Positions 1-6,098 are shown, numbered from the stretch's first letter. The stretch: 6,989 nucleotides of DNA from Spirochaetaceae bacterium (GCA_003554375.1 PWGF01000038.1:1-6989); one strand, 5' to 3'. The notes: generated from the letters alone by a model not told the origin. Translations and numbers: made by a program.

Positions 1-4
1 ATAC

Positions 5-2803
5 TTGTTTCTCAAGAGTATCGAGCTGTTCGGTTTCAAGAGCTTCGCCGACCGGACCCGGATCGAGTTTTCCGGGGGCGTCTCGGCGCTGCTCGGGCCG
101 AACGGATGCGGCAAGAGTAACGTCGTAGACGCGGTGAAGTGGGTGCTTGGCGAGCAAGCTACCAAGAGCCTCCGCGCCGGACGCATGGAAGACGTGATCT
201 TCAACGGCACGGAGTCGCGGAAGGCGATGAACGTTGCCGACGTAACGCTCACTTTCGCTAACGACGCGGGCATCCTGCCGATCGATGTGCCTGAAGTCTC
301 GGTACGCAGACGCCTCTTCCGAACCGGTGAGAGCGAGTACTATATCAACAACAATCCGGTGAAGCTGAAAGAGCTCCGAGAGCTATTCTACGATACCGGC
401 ATCGGCAAGCGCGCCTACTCCATCATGGAGCAGGGGAAGATCGACCAGATTCTCTCGAACCACCCGGATGAACGCCGCCACATCTTCGAGGAAGCGGCAA
501 CCATCACCAAGTACAAGCTCAAAGGCCAGGAAGCGGAACGCAAGCTCGAGCGTACCGAAGAGAACATGCGCCAGGTAGACAGCATTCTGGGCGAGGTTAA
601 GCGCAGCTACGACACCCTGGAGAAGCAAGCGGAAAAGACCAACCAATACCGGGAGCTTCGCGATCGCATTTTCGACCTGGAAGTGGAACGCGAGCTCCTC
701 CGTCTCAGGCGGCTCCACGAGGATCGGAACAAGAAGCAATCTCAGCTCGAGCGGAAAACGACGCGCCGTGACGAAGTCAAAGAGCAGATCGACCGGGCCA
801 ACGAGTATGTCGAGGGAAACCTGGATGAAGTACACCGAATGGAGTCTCGGCTCGTGGAGCTCCAGAAGAGCGTTTACGGTAAGGAGATCGAGAAAGGGAA
901 CCTGGACAGCCGCATCCGGATGATGGAAGAGCGCGTCCGGGAGCTCAAGGAAGAGCTTTCGGCCCACGAAACGCGCACGAAAGCCGAGCATGAGAAGATT
1001 CAAGCTGCGCAAAACGAGGTGGAGCAGCGCACGCAATCGATCGAAGAGCACGGCCGTCGTCTTGCTCAAGTCAAGGAGAACATCACGGACTTCTCGGCGC
1101 GGGTAGACAACGCCGCGAACCGGATTTCGGAGAATCAAGAACAGATCGACGCCCTCCACACGGAGATTGCACAGCTCGAGGAGGAGACCGAGGCGCTCCA
1201 TGAGGAGTTGCGCTCCCTGACGGATCGCATCGTTCACGACCTGGATGCGCGGCTGCGCGAGTCGGGCTACAGCGCAGCAACCCGTAAGCGCGCCGAAGAC
1301 GCCCTTCAGGAGGCGCTCGCGGCGCACGAACGGCGGCTCCGTGGCAGACGTGACCGCTTACGAGATGAAGTGACTCTTGCCGGCGCCGACCCGGAGCGGG
1401 TGAGCGCCGCGGCGGAAGATGCAACGCAAGGGCTCGAAGAAGCGCTCGGCTCGCTGGAAGAGCTCAAGGAATCGATCGAATCGTTCCGTGCCAGCGTACC
1501 CTCGGTCATCGACGAGCTCCTGGCCCCCGAAGGGACGATGACGCGAAAGCGCGAAATCGACGGTCGCTTGGAAGCCATCCGGACCCGCATTCGGGAGGCA
1601 CGCGGGACTATCGATACGCGCCGGGCGGAAAACGCCGAGCTTCAGCAGAAGATCGATCAGTACCGCGCCACGCTCGAAGAGCTGCGGCTTACTGAGATGC
1701 AGGCCCAGACCCAGCTCCAGGCCGAGGAGAGCGCTCGCGACAAGGCGAAGAGCCAGATCGCGGAGCACGAGCGCGCCATCGAAGAACAGAAGAAGGCGTA
1801 TGCCGCCACTGAGCAACGCCTGCAGGAGCTCCACTCCGGAATCGAGACGGAAAGGGAGAAGCGGCGCCAAGTCGAAGAAGCCGAGGAAGCCGCGCGCAAG
1901 GAGCTTGCCGAGGTTCAACAGAGCATCTCTTCACGAAACGAGGAGCTGGAGCGGAAGGAGAACGAAGTAAAAGGCATGAGCGAGGAGCTTGCCCGCGTCC
2001 AGGGGGAGGTGGAGCGACTTCAGGTACAGTTGGCTGAGACCAATGCGGAGATACGGAACGTCTATTCCGGCTTCTCCGAGCGACACGGCCGTGACCTCTC
2101 CGAGTACGAGTCGCGAATCTTCGAGATGAAGCGAGCGCCACAGGAGGTTAGGGACGAGCTGGCCGCCGTCCGGGAAGAGCAGCGGAAGCTCGGAAGCGTC
2201 AACCTCATGGCGCCGGAAGAGTTTGCGGAAGTCAAAGAGCGCTACGACTTCCTCAACGAGCAGCTCGAGGACCTCCGAAAGGCCAAGAGCGACCTCCTCC
2301 AGGTGACCAACGAGATCCGAAGCGAGAGCGCGGAGCTGTTCCTTACGACCTACGAGAAGATCAAGCGGAACTTCCACACCATGTTTCGCCGACTGTTCGG
2401 CGGCGGGCGCGCAGAGCTCCAGCTTACCGATCCGGACAACGTTCTCGAATCCGGCGTGGAGATCCTGGCACAACCGCCGGGGAAGAAACTGGAGAGTATC
2501 GCGCTCCTCTCCGGAGGAGAGCGGTCCCTTACCGCCATTGCGCTTCTCTTTGCCACGTACATGGTCAAGCCGTCACCATTCTGCATCCTCGATGAGATCG
2601 ATGCTGCGCTCGACGACACGAACGTGGGACGGTTCGTGGGGATGCTTGACGAGTTCGGGAAGAGCTCGCAGTTCATCATCATAACCCATAACAAAAAGAC
2701 GGTTACCGGCGCCCGCACGCTGCTGGGGATCACCATGGAAGAGAATGGGCTGAGCAAAGTGGTGGCAATCCGGCTCGACAACAGGGAGCCCGCTCATGTC
2801 TGA
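5..2803 (+). CDS. smc: Chromosome segregation ATPase SMC, short form
   Basis: SMC ATPases are DNA-bound, coiled-coil dimers that organise and help segregate the chromosome. This 932-residue protein has the complete head: Walker A GPNGCGKSN (31-39), Q-loop around MEQGKID (141-147), ABC signature LLSGGERSLTAIALLFA (834-850), Walker B and catalytic acid FCILDEID (859-866), D-loop ALDDTNV (868-874) and the switch histidine in ITHNK (893-897). Between the half-heads lie two charged coiled-coil arms, about 175-400 and 520-725. The family usually runs about 1150-1200 residues; here both arms are short, and the centre (about 401-515) shows none of the glycine-rich hinge motifs I would expect. The start is TTG: the next internal Met is residue 61, beyond Walker A, and FLKSIELFGFKSFADRT is the usual SMC N-terminus. 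The upstream RBS lies outside the window. The stop overlaps the next gene by 8 bases, which suggests translational coupling. Confidence 0.96.
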   Translation: MFLKSIELFGFKSFADRTRIEFSGGVSALLGPNGCGKSNVVDAVKWVLGEQATKSLRAGRMEDVIFNGTESRKAMNVADVTLTFANDAGILPIDVPEVSVRRRLFRTGESEYYINNNPVKLKELRELFYDTGIGKRAYSIMEQGKIDQILSNHPDERRHIFEEAATITKYKLKGQEAERKLERTEENMRQVDSILGEVKRSYDTLEKQAEKTNQYRELRDRIFDLEVERELLRLRRLHEDRNKKQSQLERKTTRRDEVKEQIDRANEYVEGNLDEVHRMESRLVELQKSVYGKEIEKGNLDSRIRMMEERVRELKEELSAHETRTKAEHEKIQAAQNEVEQRTQSIEEHGRRLAQVKENITDFSARVDNAANRISENQEQIDALHTEIAQLEEETEALHEELRSLTDRIVHDLDARLRESGYSAATRKRAEDALQEALAAHERRLRGRRDRLRDEVTLAGADPERVSAAAEDATQGLEEALGSLEELKESIESFRASVPSVIDELLAPEGTMTRKREIDGRLEAIRTRIREARGTIDTRRAENAELQQKIDQYRATLEELRLTEMQAQTQLQAEESARDKAKSQIAEHERAIEEQKKAYAATEQRLQELHSGIETEREKRRQVEEAEEAARKELAEVQQSISSRNEELERKENEVKGMSEELARVQGEVERLQVQLAETNAEIRNVYSGFSERHGRDLSEYESRIFEMKRAPQEVRDELAAVREEQRKLGSVNLMAPEEFAEVKERYDFLNEQLEDLRKAKSDLLQVTNEIRSESAELFLTTYEKIKRNFHTMFRRLFGGGRAELQLTDPDNVLESGVEILAQPPGKKLESIALLSGGERSLTAIALLFATYMVKPSPFCILDEIDAALDDTNVGRFVGMLDEFGKSSQFIIITHNKKTVTGARTLLGITMEENGLSKVVAIRLDNREPAHV

Positions 2804-3392
2804 CGAGAAATCGCGCGGTGCCACGTCCGCTCACCGCGCCTCAGCCAAACCCGGCGGCCCGGCCGGTCGCTCCTGGGCAGCCGGCGGGGCCGGGGCGGCC
2901 GGCCGTGCCGAGAAAGCTGACGGTACCGATGCAGCCGGCCCGGCCGGCGGGTCCGAGGGGCCGGCGGCTTCGGGTGAGAGCGGCCGGCCAAGTGCACTCC
3001 CGTGGAGCCTCCTTGGCAAGCGTCTTGCAAATTGGATTGCCGGAGTCGTAACACCCCGCTCCGTCGGCGTGGCGGCCTCAATAGTCGCCATTCTTACCGT
3101 CCTCGGAGTGGCTATTGCGCTCGTCATCGCCTCCGGGCGCCCGGAGCCGGACCGCGAGCCCCAGCCAAGACAACCGCTCAGCCGGGAAGACTCGATTTCC
3201 CCGTCGTATCTGTTGCTTCCCGATGGCCGGTTCCACCCGCCTGCCGGGTATTTCCGAGCGTATCCCCCCATGGAGAGCTGGCCAAGTCAAGACGTGGACC
3301 ACTATTTCGTTGACCCGAAGCCCATTGCTGCCGCAAAACTAAGGGAGAAGAACGAAGCGATGCTCGACGGCATCTTCGAAGACGTCCCATAA
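2796..3392 (+). CDS. Small single-span membrane protein encoded just after smc
   Basis: This is a 198-residue protein of unknown function. Residues 1-65 are a Gly/Ala/Pro-rich, probably disordered tail without a signal peptide. One hydrophobic span lies at about 89-113 (from SVGVAASIVAIL to ALVIAS). It is followed by a Pro-rich linker and a C-terminal domain of about 60 residues (LLLPDGRFHPPAGYF, then HYFVDPKPIAAAKLREKN, ending GIFEDVP). The order suggests N-in/C-out topology with the C-terminal domain in the periplasm. From memory, spirochaete genomes carry similar small proteins with an aromatic-D-P motif, a charged helix and a terminal V-P; I know of no assigned function. The ATG overlaps the smc stop by 8 bases and has AGGGAG at 2783-2788, seven bases upstream, so translation is probably coupled to smc. 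The long antisense frames across it are GC-rich shadows. Confidence 0.8.
   Translation: MSDEKSRGATSAHRASAKPGGPAGRSWAAGGAGAAGRAEKADGTDAAGPAGGSEGPAASGESGRPSALPWSLLGKRLANWIAGVVTPRSVGVAASIVAILTVLGVAIALVIASGRPEPDREPQPRQPLSREDSISPSYLLLPDGRFHPPAGYFRAYPPMESWPSQDVDHYFVDPKPIAAAKLREKNEAMLDGIFEDVP
2858..2990 (+). repeat. GGCCGG-rich low-complexity tract in the coding region
   Basis: The hexamer palindrome GGCCGG occurs six times in about 130 bases (starting at 2861, 2888, 2897, 2942, 2959 and 2982). The tract encodes the Gly/Ala/Pro-rich N-terminal tail of the membrane protein. It is not an exact tandem repeat. It could come from slippage or simply from high GC acting on an unconstrained linker. Confidence 0.5.
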
Positions 3393-3443
3393 CCGGCGTA
3401 CAGAGCTGGAACGGGGCCGACATCATGGCACTGGGAGGGGACC

Positions 3444-4718
3444 ATGAGAGGCCTGACATATATCCACAAATCGCAAATCAGAGTTCGCGTGTACTCTCCT
3501 CTGTTGACTGTGACGCTCCTTGCAGCGCTCGCCTCGTGCGCCGCTCTGCCCGGCGGCGAGGGCGATTCCACGCCCGCCGAAGAGCCTGCATCTCCTACCG
3601 AAGCCCTTTCCGCCGACGAGAGACGGCGGGAAACGGAGAAGCTGCGGGAAATGGCGGAGAGCCAGTACGAGACCACTGCAGAACGCGATTCGCCCACAAA
3701 TGTCGAAGTCACGCAGCGACGTGAAGCTTCCCGGACCGGAATCACTCTGCGAGAAACACTCGCAGCTCCGGCCGACGAGCATCTTCCGCTCCCGAGTCCT
3801 CCGCGCCCCACCCTGACGCGGCCGGACCCTCCGAGGGCGCCCGAGCCTGACGGCGCCGATGTCCCGGGTTTCCCGCCGTTGCCGGAGGTGCCGGACATCG
3901 CCGATGACGTCGACGCCCAGGCGGCGCCGGACTCCGCCGACGATGCCGATGACGGGGATGCCCAGGCGGTGCCGGACTCCGCCGAGCACGGGGATATCCT
4001 GCCGGTGCCCGACTCCCCCGGGGACAAGGAGGCGCCGGCGGTGCCGGACATCGTCGAGGATGTCGAAGACGGGGATGCCTCGGGGGTCTCCGACGTCGCC
4101 GAGGACGCGGAGGACAGAGGGGACGCCGTCGGTCCGTCCGGCGTTGCTGAAGCACAAGGCCTATATAGCATATCGGTTCCGTTGCGCGAATGGAGTCGCG
4201 ATGGCGAGAGCGACGGCCTGATCGTCGCGGATACTCGGGCCGACCTCGCTGTTCCTACACGACCTTCGGAAACTGTCGAAGCACGGGAGCGCGCTCTTGA
4301 AGACACTTTGTCTTCGGCGACATCCGGCCAACGAGCCATGGAGCCCCCCGATCGATTCGCTCCGCTGGAGCAGGGTCCCGATACGCTGATTGCGGAGGAG
4401 GGCGTGGCCCGTGATCCGCTTCGCGCCCCTCTCCGCGATCGGCAACCGCAGGAGCTTCCTTCGGAACAAGATTCGGACTGGGAAGGTATTGTCGATCCCG
4501 ACTCCGCCGACGCTCCCCCTCCGCAGGAAGAGAAGCCAAGAGCGGGCGACAGCACCGCTGACAGTGACGAAGACCACGATGACGAGCCCCGCCGGTTTCC
4601 GGTCCAACCGGATATCGAAGAGCAGCCACAATCCGTTGATGGTGCGAAGGCGGCAGTCGCCGACCCGGAGCGGGCGGCTCCCCCGGCTCCAAGCGACACC
4701 GGTGAAGGCGACCGCTAG
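3444..4718 (+). CDS. Acidic lipoprotein, N-terminal part of a gene split by an in-frame TAG
   Basis: This 424-residue product begins with a lipoprotein signal: a basic N-region, the hydrophobic stretch PLLTVTLLAALASC and a lipobox LASC with C32 as the lipidated cysteine. The start ATG has GGGAGGGG at 3433-3440, three bases upstream. An alternative GTG at 3489 would give a tighter signal peptide but has no visible RBS. The mature part is Pro/Asp/Glu/Ala-rich and mostly disordered: a short charged helix (about 56-82), a Pro-rich stretch (110-150), degenerate V-P-D repeats (149-230) and a mixed acidic tail. It has no recognisable catalytic motif. The TAG at 4716-4718 is followed in the same frame by 13 sense codons and then the 4758 reading frame, so this is probably the N-terminal portion of a longer protein ending at 5489. 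The serine-rich antisense frame over it is longer but lacks any family, signal or RBS. Confidence 0.72.
   Translation: MRGLTYIHKSQIRVRVYSPLLTVTLLAALASCAALPGGEGDSTPAEEPASPTEALSADERRRETEKLREMAESQYETTAERDSPTNVEVTQRREASRTGITLRETLAAPADEHLPLPSPPRPTLTRPDPPRAPEPDGADVPGFPPLPEVPDIADDVDAQAAPDSADDADDGDAQAVPDSAEHGDILPVPDSPGDKEAPAVPDIVEDVEDGDASGVSDVAEDAEDRGDAVGPSGVAEAQGLYSISVPLREWSRDGESDGLIVADTRADLAVPTRPSETVEARERALEDTLSSATSGQRAMEPPDRFAPLEQGPDTLIAEEGVARDPLRAPLRDRQPQELPSEQDSDWEGIVDPDSADAPPPQEEKPRAGDSTADSDEDHDDEPRRFPVQPDIEEQPQSVDGAKAAVADPERAAPPAPSDTGEGDR
3888..4133 (+). repeat. Degenerate 12/15-codon tandem repeats in the lipoprotein gene
   Basis: The motif (V/A)-(P/S)-D-(I/S/V) followed by an acidic run recurs at residues 149, 161, 176, 188, 200 and 215, with spacings of 12, 15, 12, 12 and 15 residues. 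At DNA level the clearest pair is 3915-3940 against 3960-3985, 26 bases with one visible mismatch and a 45-base period. Spacings stay multiples of three, as expected of slippage or unequal exchange under a reading-frame constraint. Confidence 0.7.
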
Positions 4719-4757
4719 CCGGTCAAAGAAGTCACCTCAGAGGCGGACGGGACGGTT
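4716..4757 (+). other. In-frame amber codon and open bridge joining two reading frames
   Basis: The lipoprotein frame ends in GAC CGC TAG. The next 13 codons, PVKEVTSEADGTV, are open and lead directly, in the same frame, into the reading frame usually started at the GTG at 4758. These bridge residues look like the first strand of the following beta-domain (TVVVELEGRGWVF), which a start at 4758 would cut. A single base change such as CAG to TAG, a base-calling error, stop readthrough, or translational restart at 4758 would each explain the arrangement. Confidence 0.75.
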
Positions 4758-5489
4758 GTGGTTGAACTGGAAGGTCGCGGGTGGGTGTTCACCGGAGACG
4801 GAAGCGACGACATCGAGCTCCAAGACCGATCCACCGGAACCGACGGTGTCCGATTCGTCTTTCGGATGCGTTCGGATGAGGCGGCGGAAGCGCGCTTCCA
4901 ACGAGAGGATCTTACCGAGGGAGAACGTGAGGTCAAAGTGGTTCTTGTCTCACCGGATTCTCCAGAGATGCCCGAGGAGGAAGCCGAAGCTGCTTCGGCT
5001 AGCGAAGACGAATCGCAGGATGAGCGTACGACCGGTGACGACGAGCATCGTGAAGCGTTCGGTCTCACCTCCGAGGCAGCGGACGACGTCACACAGCTAA
5101 CGGACGCTGAGCTCTTCGATAAGCTCGAGCAGTCCCACTTGTCCCCGGAGCGCGCTGTAGCAGTCGTGGATGAGCTGTCGGCGAGGAAAGCCGATATCCC
5201 CGCTGAATTCGCTGTGGATAGCGTCCAGGAGATCGCGAACGGTCACGCCGAAGGTGGCGCGGCGGAAGAGGCAATCCGTCTGCTCGAATTCGTAGCGAAA
5301 CACGAGCCCGATGCGGAGCTCCACATGACACTGGCGCGCCTCTACGAAGAGGTAGAGACAGTACGAAACCTGCGGCTAAGCCTCAAGCATTACGAGACGG
5401 TTCACGACGACTTTCCGCGCAGTCCCCATCGCGATGACGCGGGCGCGCGGGCTCGGCTGATCCGGCGGAACTTTTTCGATCTCCGCTAG
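4758..5489 (+). CDS. Beta-domain plus helical-repeat (TPR-like) protein, probable C-terminal part of the split lipoprotein
   Basis: From the GTG at 4758 the product is 243 residues. Residues 1-67 are strand-rich, with a GRGWVFTGD motif (6-14) and alternating hydrophobics (RFVFRMR, REVKVVLVS). From memory this resembles a domain in spirochaete envelope lipoproteins written as G-x-GWVYLGE. A very acidic Ser/Glu linker follows (68-98). Residues about 110-243 are paired helices of TPR type: LTDAELFDKLEQ, SPERAVAVVDELS, EEAIRLLEFVAKHEPDAELH, MTLARLYEEVETVRNLRLSL, and KHYETVHDDFPRSP ending RLIRRNFFDLR, an end pattern also typical of those proteins. The frame has no signal peptide of its own, and only a weak purine-rich stretch (4745-4752) precedes the GTG. 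It continues the frame of the lipoprotein upstream after one TAG. I infer a surface or periplasmic scaffold role; no specific function can be assigned. Confidence 0.65.
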   Translation: MVELEGRGWVFTGDGSDDIELQDRSTGTDGVRFVFRMRSDEAAEARFQREDLTEGEREVKVVLVSPDSPEMPEEEAEAASASEDESQDERTTGDDEHREAFGLTSEAADDVTQLTDAELFDKLEQSHLSPERAVAVVDELSARKADIPAEFAVDSVQEIANGHAEGGAAEEAIRLLEFVAKHEPDAELHMTLARLYEEVETVRNLRLSLKHYETVHDDFPRSPHRDDAGARARLIRRNFFDLR

Positions 5490-5575
5490 AAGCTCCGAGA
5501 ATCTTTGCTGTTTCTTCACACAAGCCGAACAGAAGTCTAACGAGAGTAGGCTAACTTTTCTATCAGACACCTTAG

Positions 5576-5583
5576 AAAGGAGG
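5576..5583 (+). promoter_or_regulatory. Near-perfect Shine-Dalgarno AAAGGAGG
   Basis: AAAGGAGG is complementary to almost the whole anti-Shine-Dalgarno end of 16S rRNA and sits nine bases before the ATG at 5593. It is clearly the best ribosome binding site in the window and fixes the start of the tiny lipoprotein gene. I see no convincing promoter between 5490 and 5575; weak -35-like TTGCTG (5505) and TTCACA (5515) have no good -10 partner. Confidence 0.85.
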
Positions 5584-5592
5584 ACGTCAACT

Positions 5593-5709
5593 ATGAAGAG
5601 AGTACTTCAGATTCTGGTTCTGTTCTCGGCAGTTGCTGTCTTGGCTGTCGCCTGTGAGCCTGTCGATGAGGCTGAGTTTGACGACGTCGAGATGGAGCAG
5701 GACTTCTAA
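5593..5709 (+). CDS. Tiny acidic lipoprotein (38 residues)
   Basis: The product starts MKRVLQILVLFSAVAVLAVAC: two basic residues, a hydrophobic core and a lipobox (AVA before C21), so it is a lipoprotein precursor. The mature peptide is only 18 residues, CEPVDEAEFDDVEMEQDF, with nine Asp/Glu and no Lys or Arg. It should be a lipid-anchored acidic tag on the membrane surface. The start is fixed by the AAAGGAGG at 5576-5583. An intrinsic terminator begins 50 bases after the stop, so the gene sits at the end of its transcript. The strong RBS, clean signal peptide and terminator argue that it is real despite its size and that it is well expressed. I recognise no family and assign no function. It could be an abundant small envelope lipoprotein or a degenerate remnant of a larger one, though the intact expression signals favour the former. 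Confidence 0.82.
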   Translation: MKRVLQILVLFSAVAVLAVACEPVDEAEFDDVEMEQDF

Positions 5710-5729
5710 GAGGCCCTAGCTTCAGTATA

Positions 5730-5744
5730 CTTCGGTGACCGAAG
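5730..5744 (+). other. Short hairpin between the lipoprotein stop and the terminator
   Basis: CTTCGG (5730-5735) pairs with CCGAAG (5739-5744) around a TGA loop. No T-run follows, so it is not a terminator itself. It may stabilise the 3' end of the transcript together with the terminator stem at 5760. Confidence 0.45.
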
Positions 5745-5759
5745 AACAGATTGTTATAG

Positions 5760-5790
5760 AAGCGCCTCCCCCCGGGGAGGCGCTTTTTTT
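5760..5790 (+). terminator. Strong intrinsic terminator
   Basis: AAGCGCCTCCCC (5760-5771) is perfectly complementary to GGGGAGGCGCTT (5774-5785). This gives a 12-bp GC-rich stem, with the tight apex opening to a small loop, and the run of Ts extends to 5790. It ends the transcript of the tiny lipoprotein gene and insulates it from ffh. The opposite strand lacks a T-run after the stem, so the signal is directional (+). Confidence 0.93.
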
Positions 5791-5859
5791 GGCGCCGGCC
5801 GGAAAAGCGTACCCACTTGTAGGCCGCTCGGAGGTGAGAGTCCTCTACGCGCCCGACAG

Positions 5860-5895
5860 GGGGAACGGTTAGCCGCGGGCGAACGGTTAGCCGCG
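5860..5895 (+). repeat. 18-bp tandem duplication inside the intron-like sequence
   Basis: Two adjacent 18-base units (5860-5877 and 5878-5895) share GAACGGTTAGCCGCG exactly and differ only at their third base. The group II introns I recall have one such motif, so the second copy probably arose by local duplication after the fragment stopped being functional. Confidence 0.85.
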
Positions 5896-5905
5896 TGCCA
5901 AGGGC

Positions 5906-5915
5906 GTCCGTCGTG
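5906..5915 (+). repeat. Left target-site duplication GTCCGTCGTG
   Basis: This exact 10-base direct repeat abuts the left end of the MITE; its partner is at 6080-6089. Both copies touch the outer ends of the inverted repeats with no gap, which is the mark of transposition. Confidence 0.85.
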
Positions 5916-6079
5916 CAGGACAAACGCAATTGGATCAGTGCGGTTCGACGGCGGCGGCCGAAAGCCGCTGAAGCGAGTACTCACCCATTTCACCACACAA
6001 CCAGGGGCCCCGGCAAGCGCCCACGACCACCCGCTCGCCGCCGCGCTTCCAGGCGCGTTGTCCAACTGCGTTTGCCCTG
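5916..6079. mobile_element. 164-bp MITE with 19-bp terminal inverted repeats
   Basis: The left end CAGGACAAACGCAATTGGA (5916-5934) and the reverse complement of the right end, CAGGGCAAACGCAGTTGGA (6061-6079), match at 17 of 19 positions. Weaker complementarity continues inward through GC-rich sequence. The element is flanked by perfect 10-bp direct repeats, and excising it with one repeat restores a continuous intron-like motif. It contains no plausible ORF, so it would depend on a transposase in trans. It also has an internal stem (5954-5958 with 5964-5968) and a GGGGCCCC palindrome (6004-6011). CAGGG-type ends with an 8-10 bp duplication recall the ISAs1 family, but that assignment is from memory and unverified. 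The open frame across 5895-6158 is not credible as a gene. Confidence 0.85.
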
Positions 6080-6089
6080 GTCCGTCGTG
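6080..6089 (+). repeat. Right target-site duplication GTCCGTCGTG
   Basis: This is the exact partner of 5906-5915, directly abutting the right inverted repeat. The ffh -35 box begins ten bases after its first base past the repeat (6099), so the insertion point lies just upstream of the promoter. Confidence 0.85.
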
Positions 6090-6098
6090 AGGCGGGCG

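Larger units (their letters stand above)
5830..6096 (+). mobile_element. Probable 5' (domain I) remnant of a bacterial group II intron, interrupted by a MITE
   Basis: The stretch contains, in order, a small stem-loop GAGG-TGAGAGT-CCTC (5831-5845), GAACGGTTAGCCGCG (twice) and CCAAGGGCGTCCGTCGTG (5898-5915). Joining 5915 to 6090, that is removing the inserted element and one target copy, reads on as AGGCGGG. From memory, bacterial group II introns with reverse-transcriptase ORFs carry this series near their 5' end (GGTGAAAGTCC, then CGTTAGCC, then CAAGGGTGTCC-xx-CGTGAGG-x-GGAATC). The similarity stops after AGGCGGG. There is no reverse transcriptase, no domain V and no 3' end here, so it would be a dead fragment. 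The exact 5' boundary is unclear; sequence back to about 5791 may belong to it. An unrelated structured RNA is the main alternative. Confidence 0.42.

Noticed and set aside
383..1327. 314-residue antisense open frame inside smc
   Set aside because: It is leucine-rich and non-globular, as expected from the complement of Glu/Lys-rich coiled-coil codons; smc itself is certain.
3425..3724. Alternative + frame starting at the ATG just upstream of the lipoprotein
   Set aside because: It has no RBS or recognisable features and is out of phase with the lipoprotein signal peptide.
3302..4699. 465-residue open frame on the - strand over the lipoprotein gene, longer than the sense frame
   Set aside because: Its product is a serine-rich low-complexity string that mirrors the acidic codons of the sense strand. 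The sense frame has an RBS, a signal peptide with lipobox, operon orientation and in-phase continuity with a recognisable domain.
4700..4760. Frameshift as the cause of the split lipoprotein
   Set aside because: Both parts are in the same phase and the bridge is open, so only the TAG itself separates them.
5726..5731. TATACT as a -10 promoter box after the tiny lipoprotein
   Set aside because: There is no -35 partner at proper spacing, and a strong terminator follows within 30 bases.
5916..6079. Long inverted repeat read as a terminator or regulatory hairpin
   Set aside because: The arms are 126 bases apart, there is no T-run, and perfect 10-bp direct repeats flank the ends, which points to transposition.
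5791..6098. Possible 4.5S RNA (ffs) or RNase P RNA gene in the gap before ffh
   Set aside because: The 4.5S tetraloop/asymmetric-loop motif (GGTCAGG...GGAAGGAAGCAGCC type) and the conserved RNase P core are absent; the group II intron pattern fits better.
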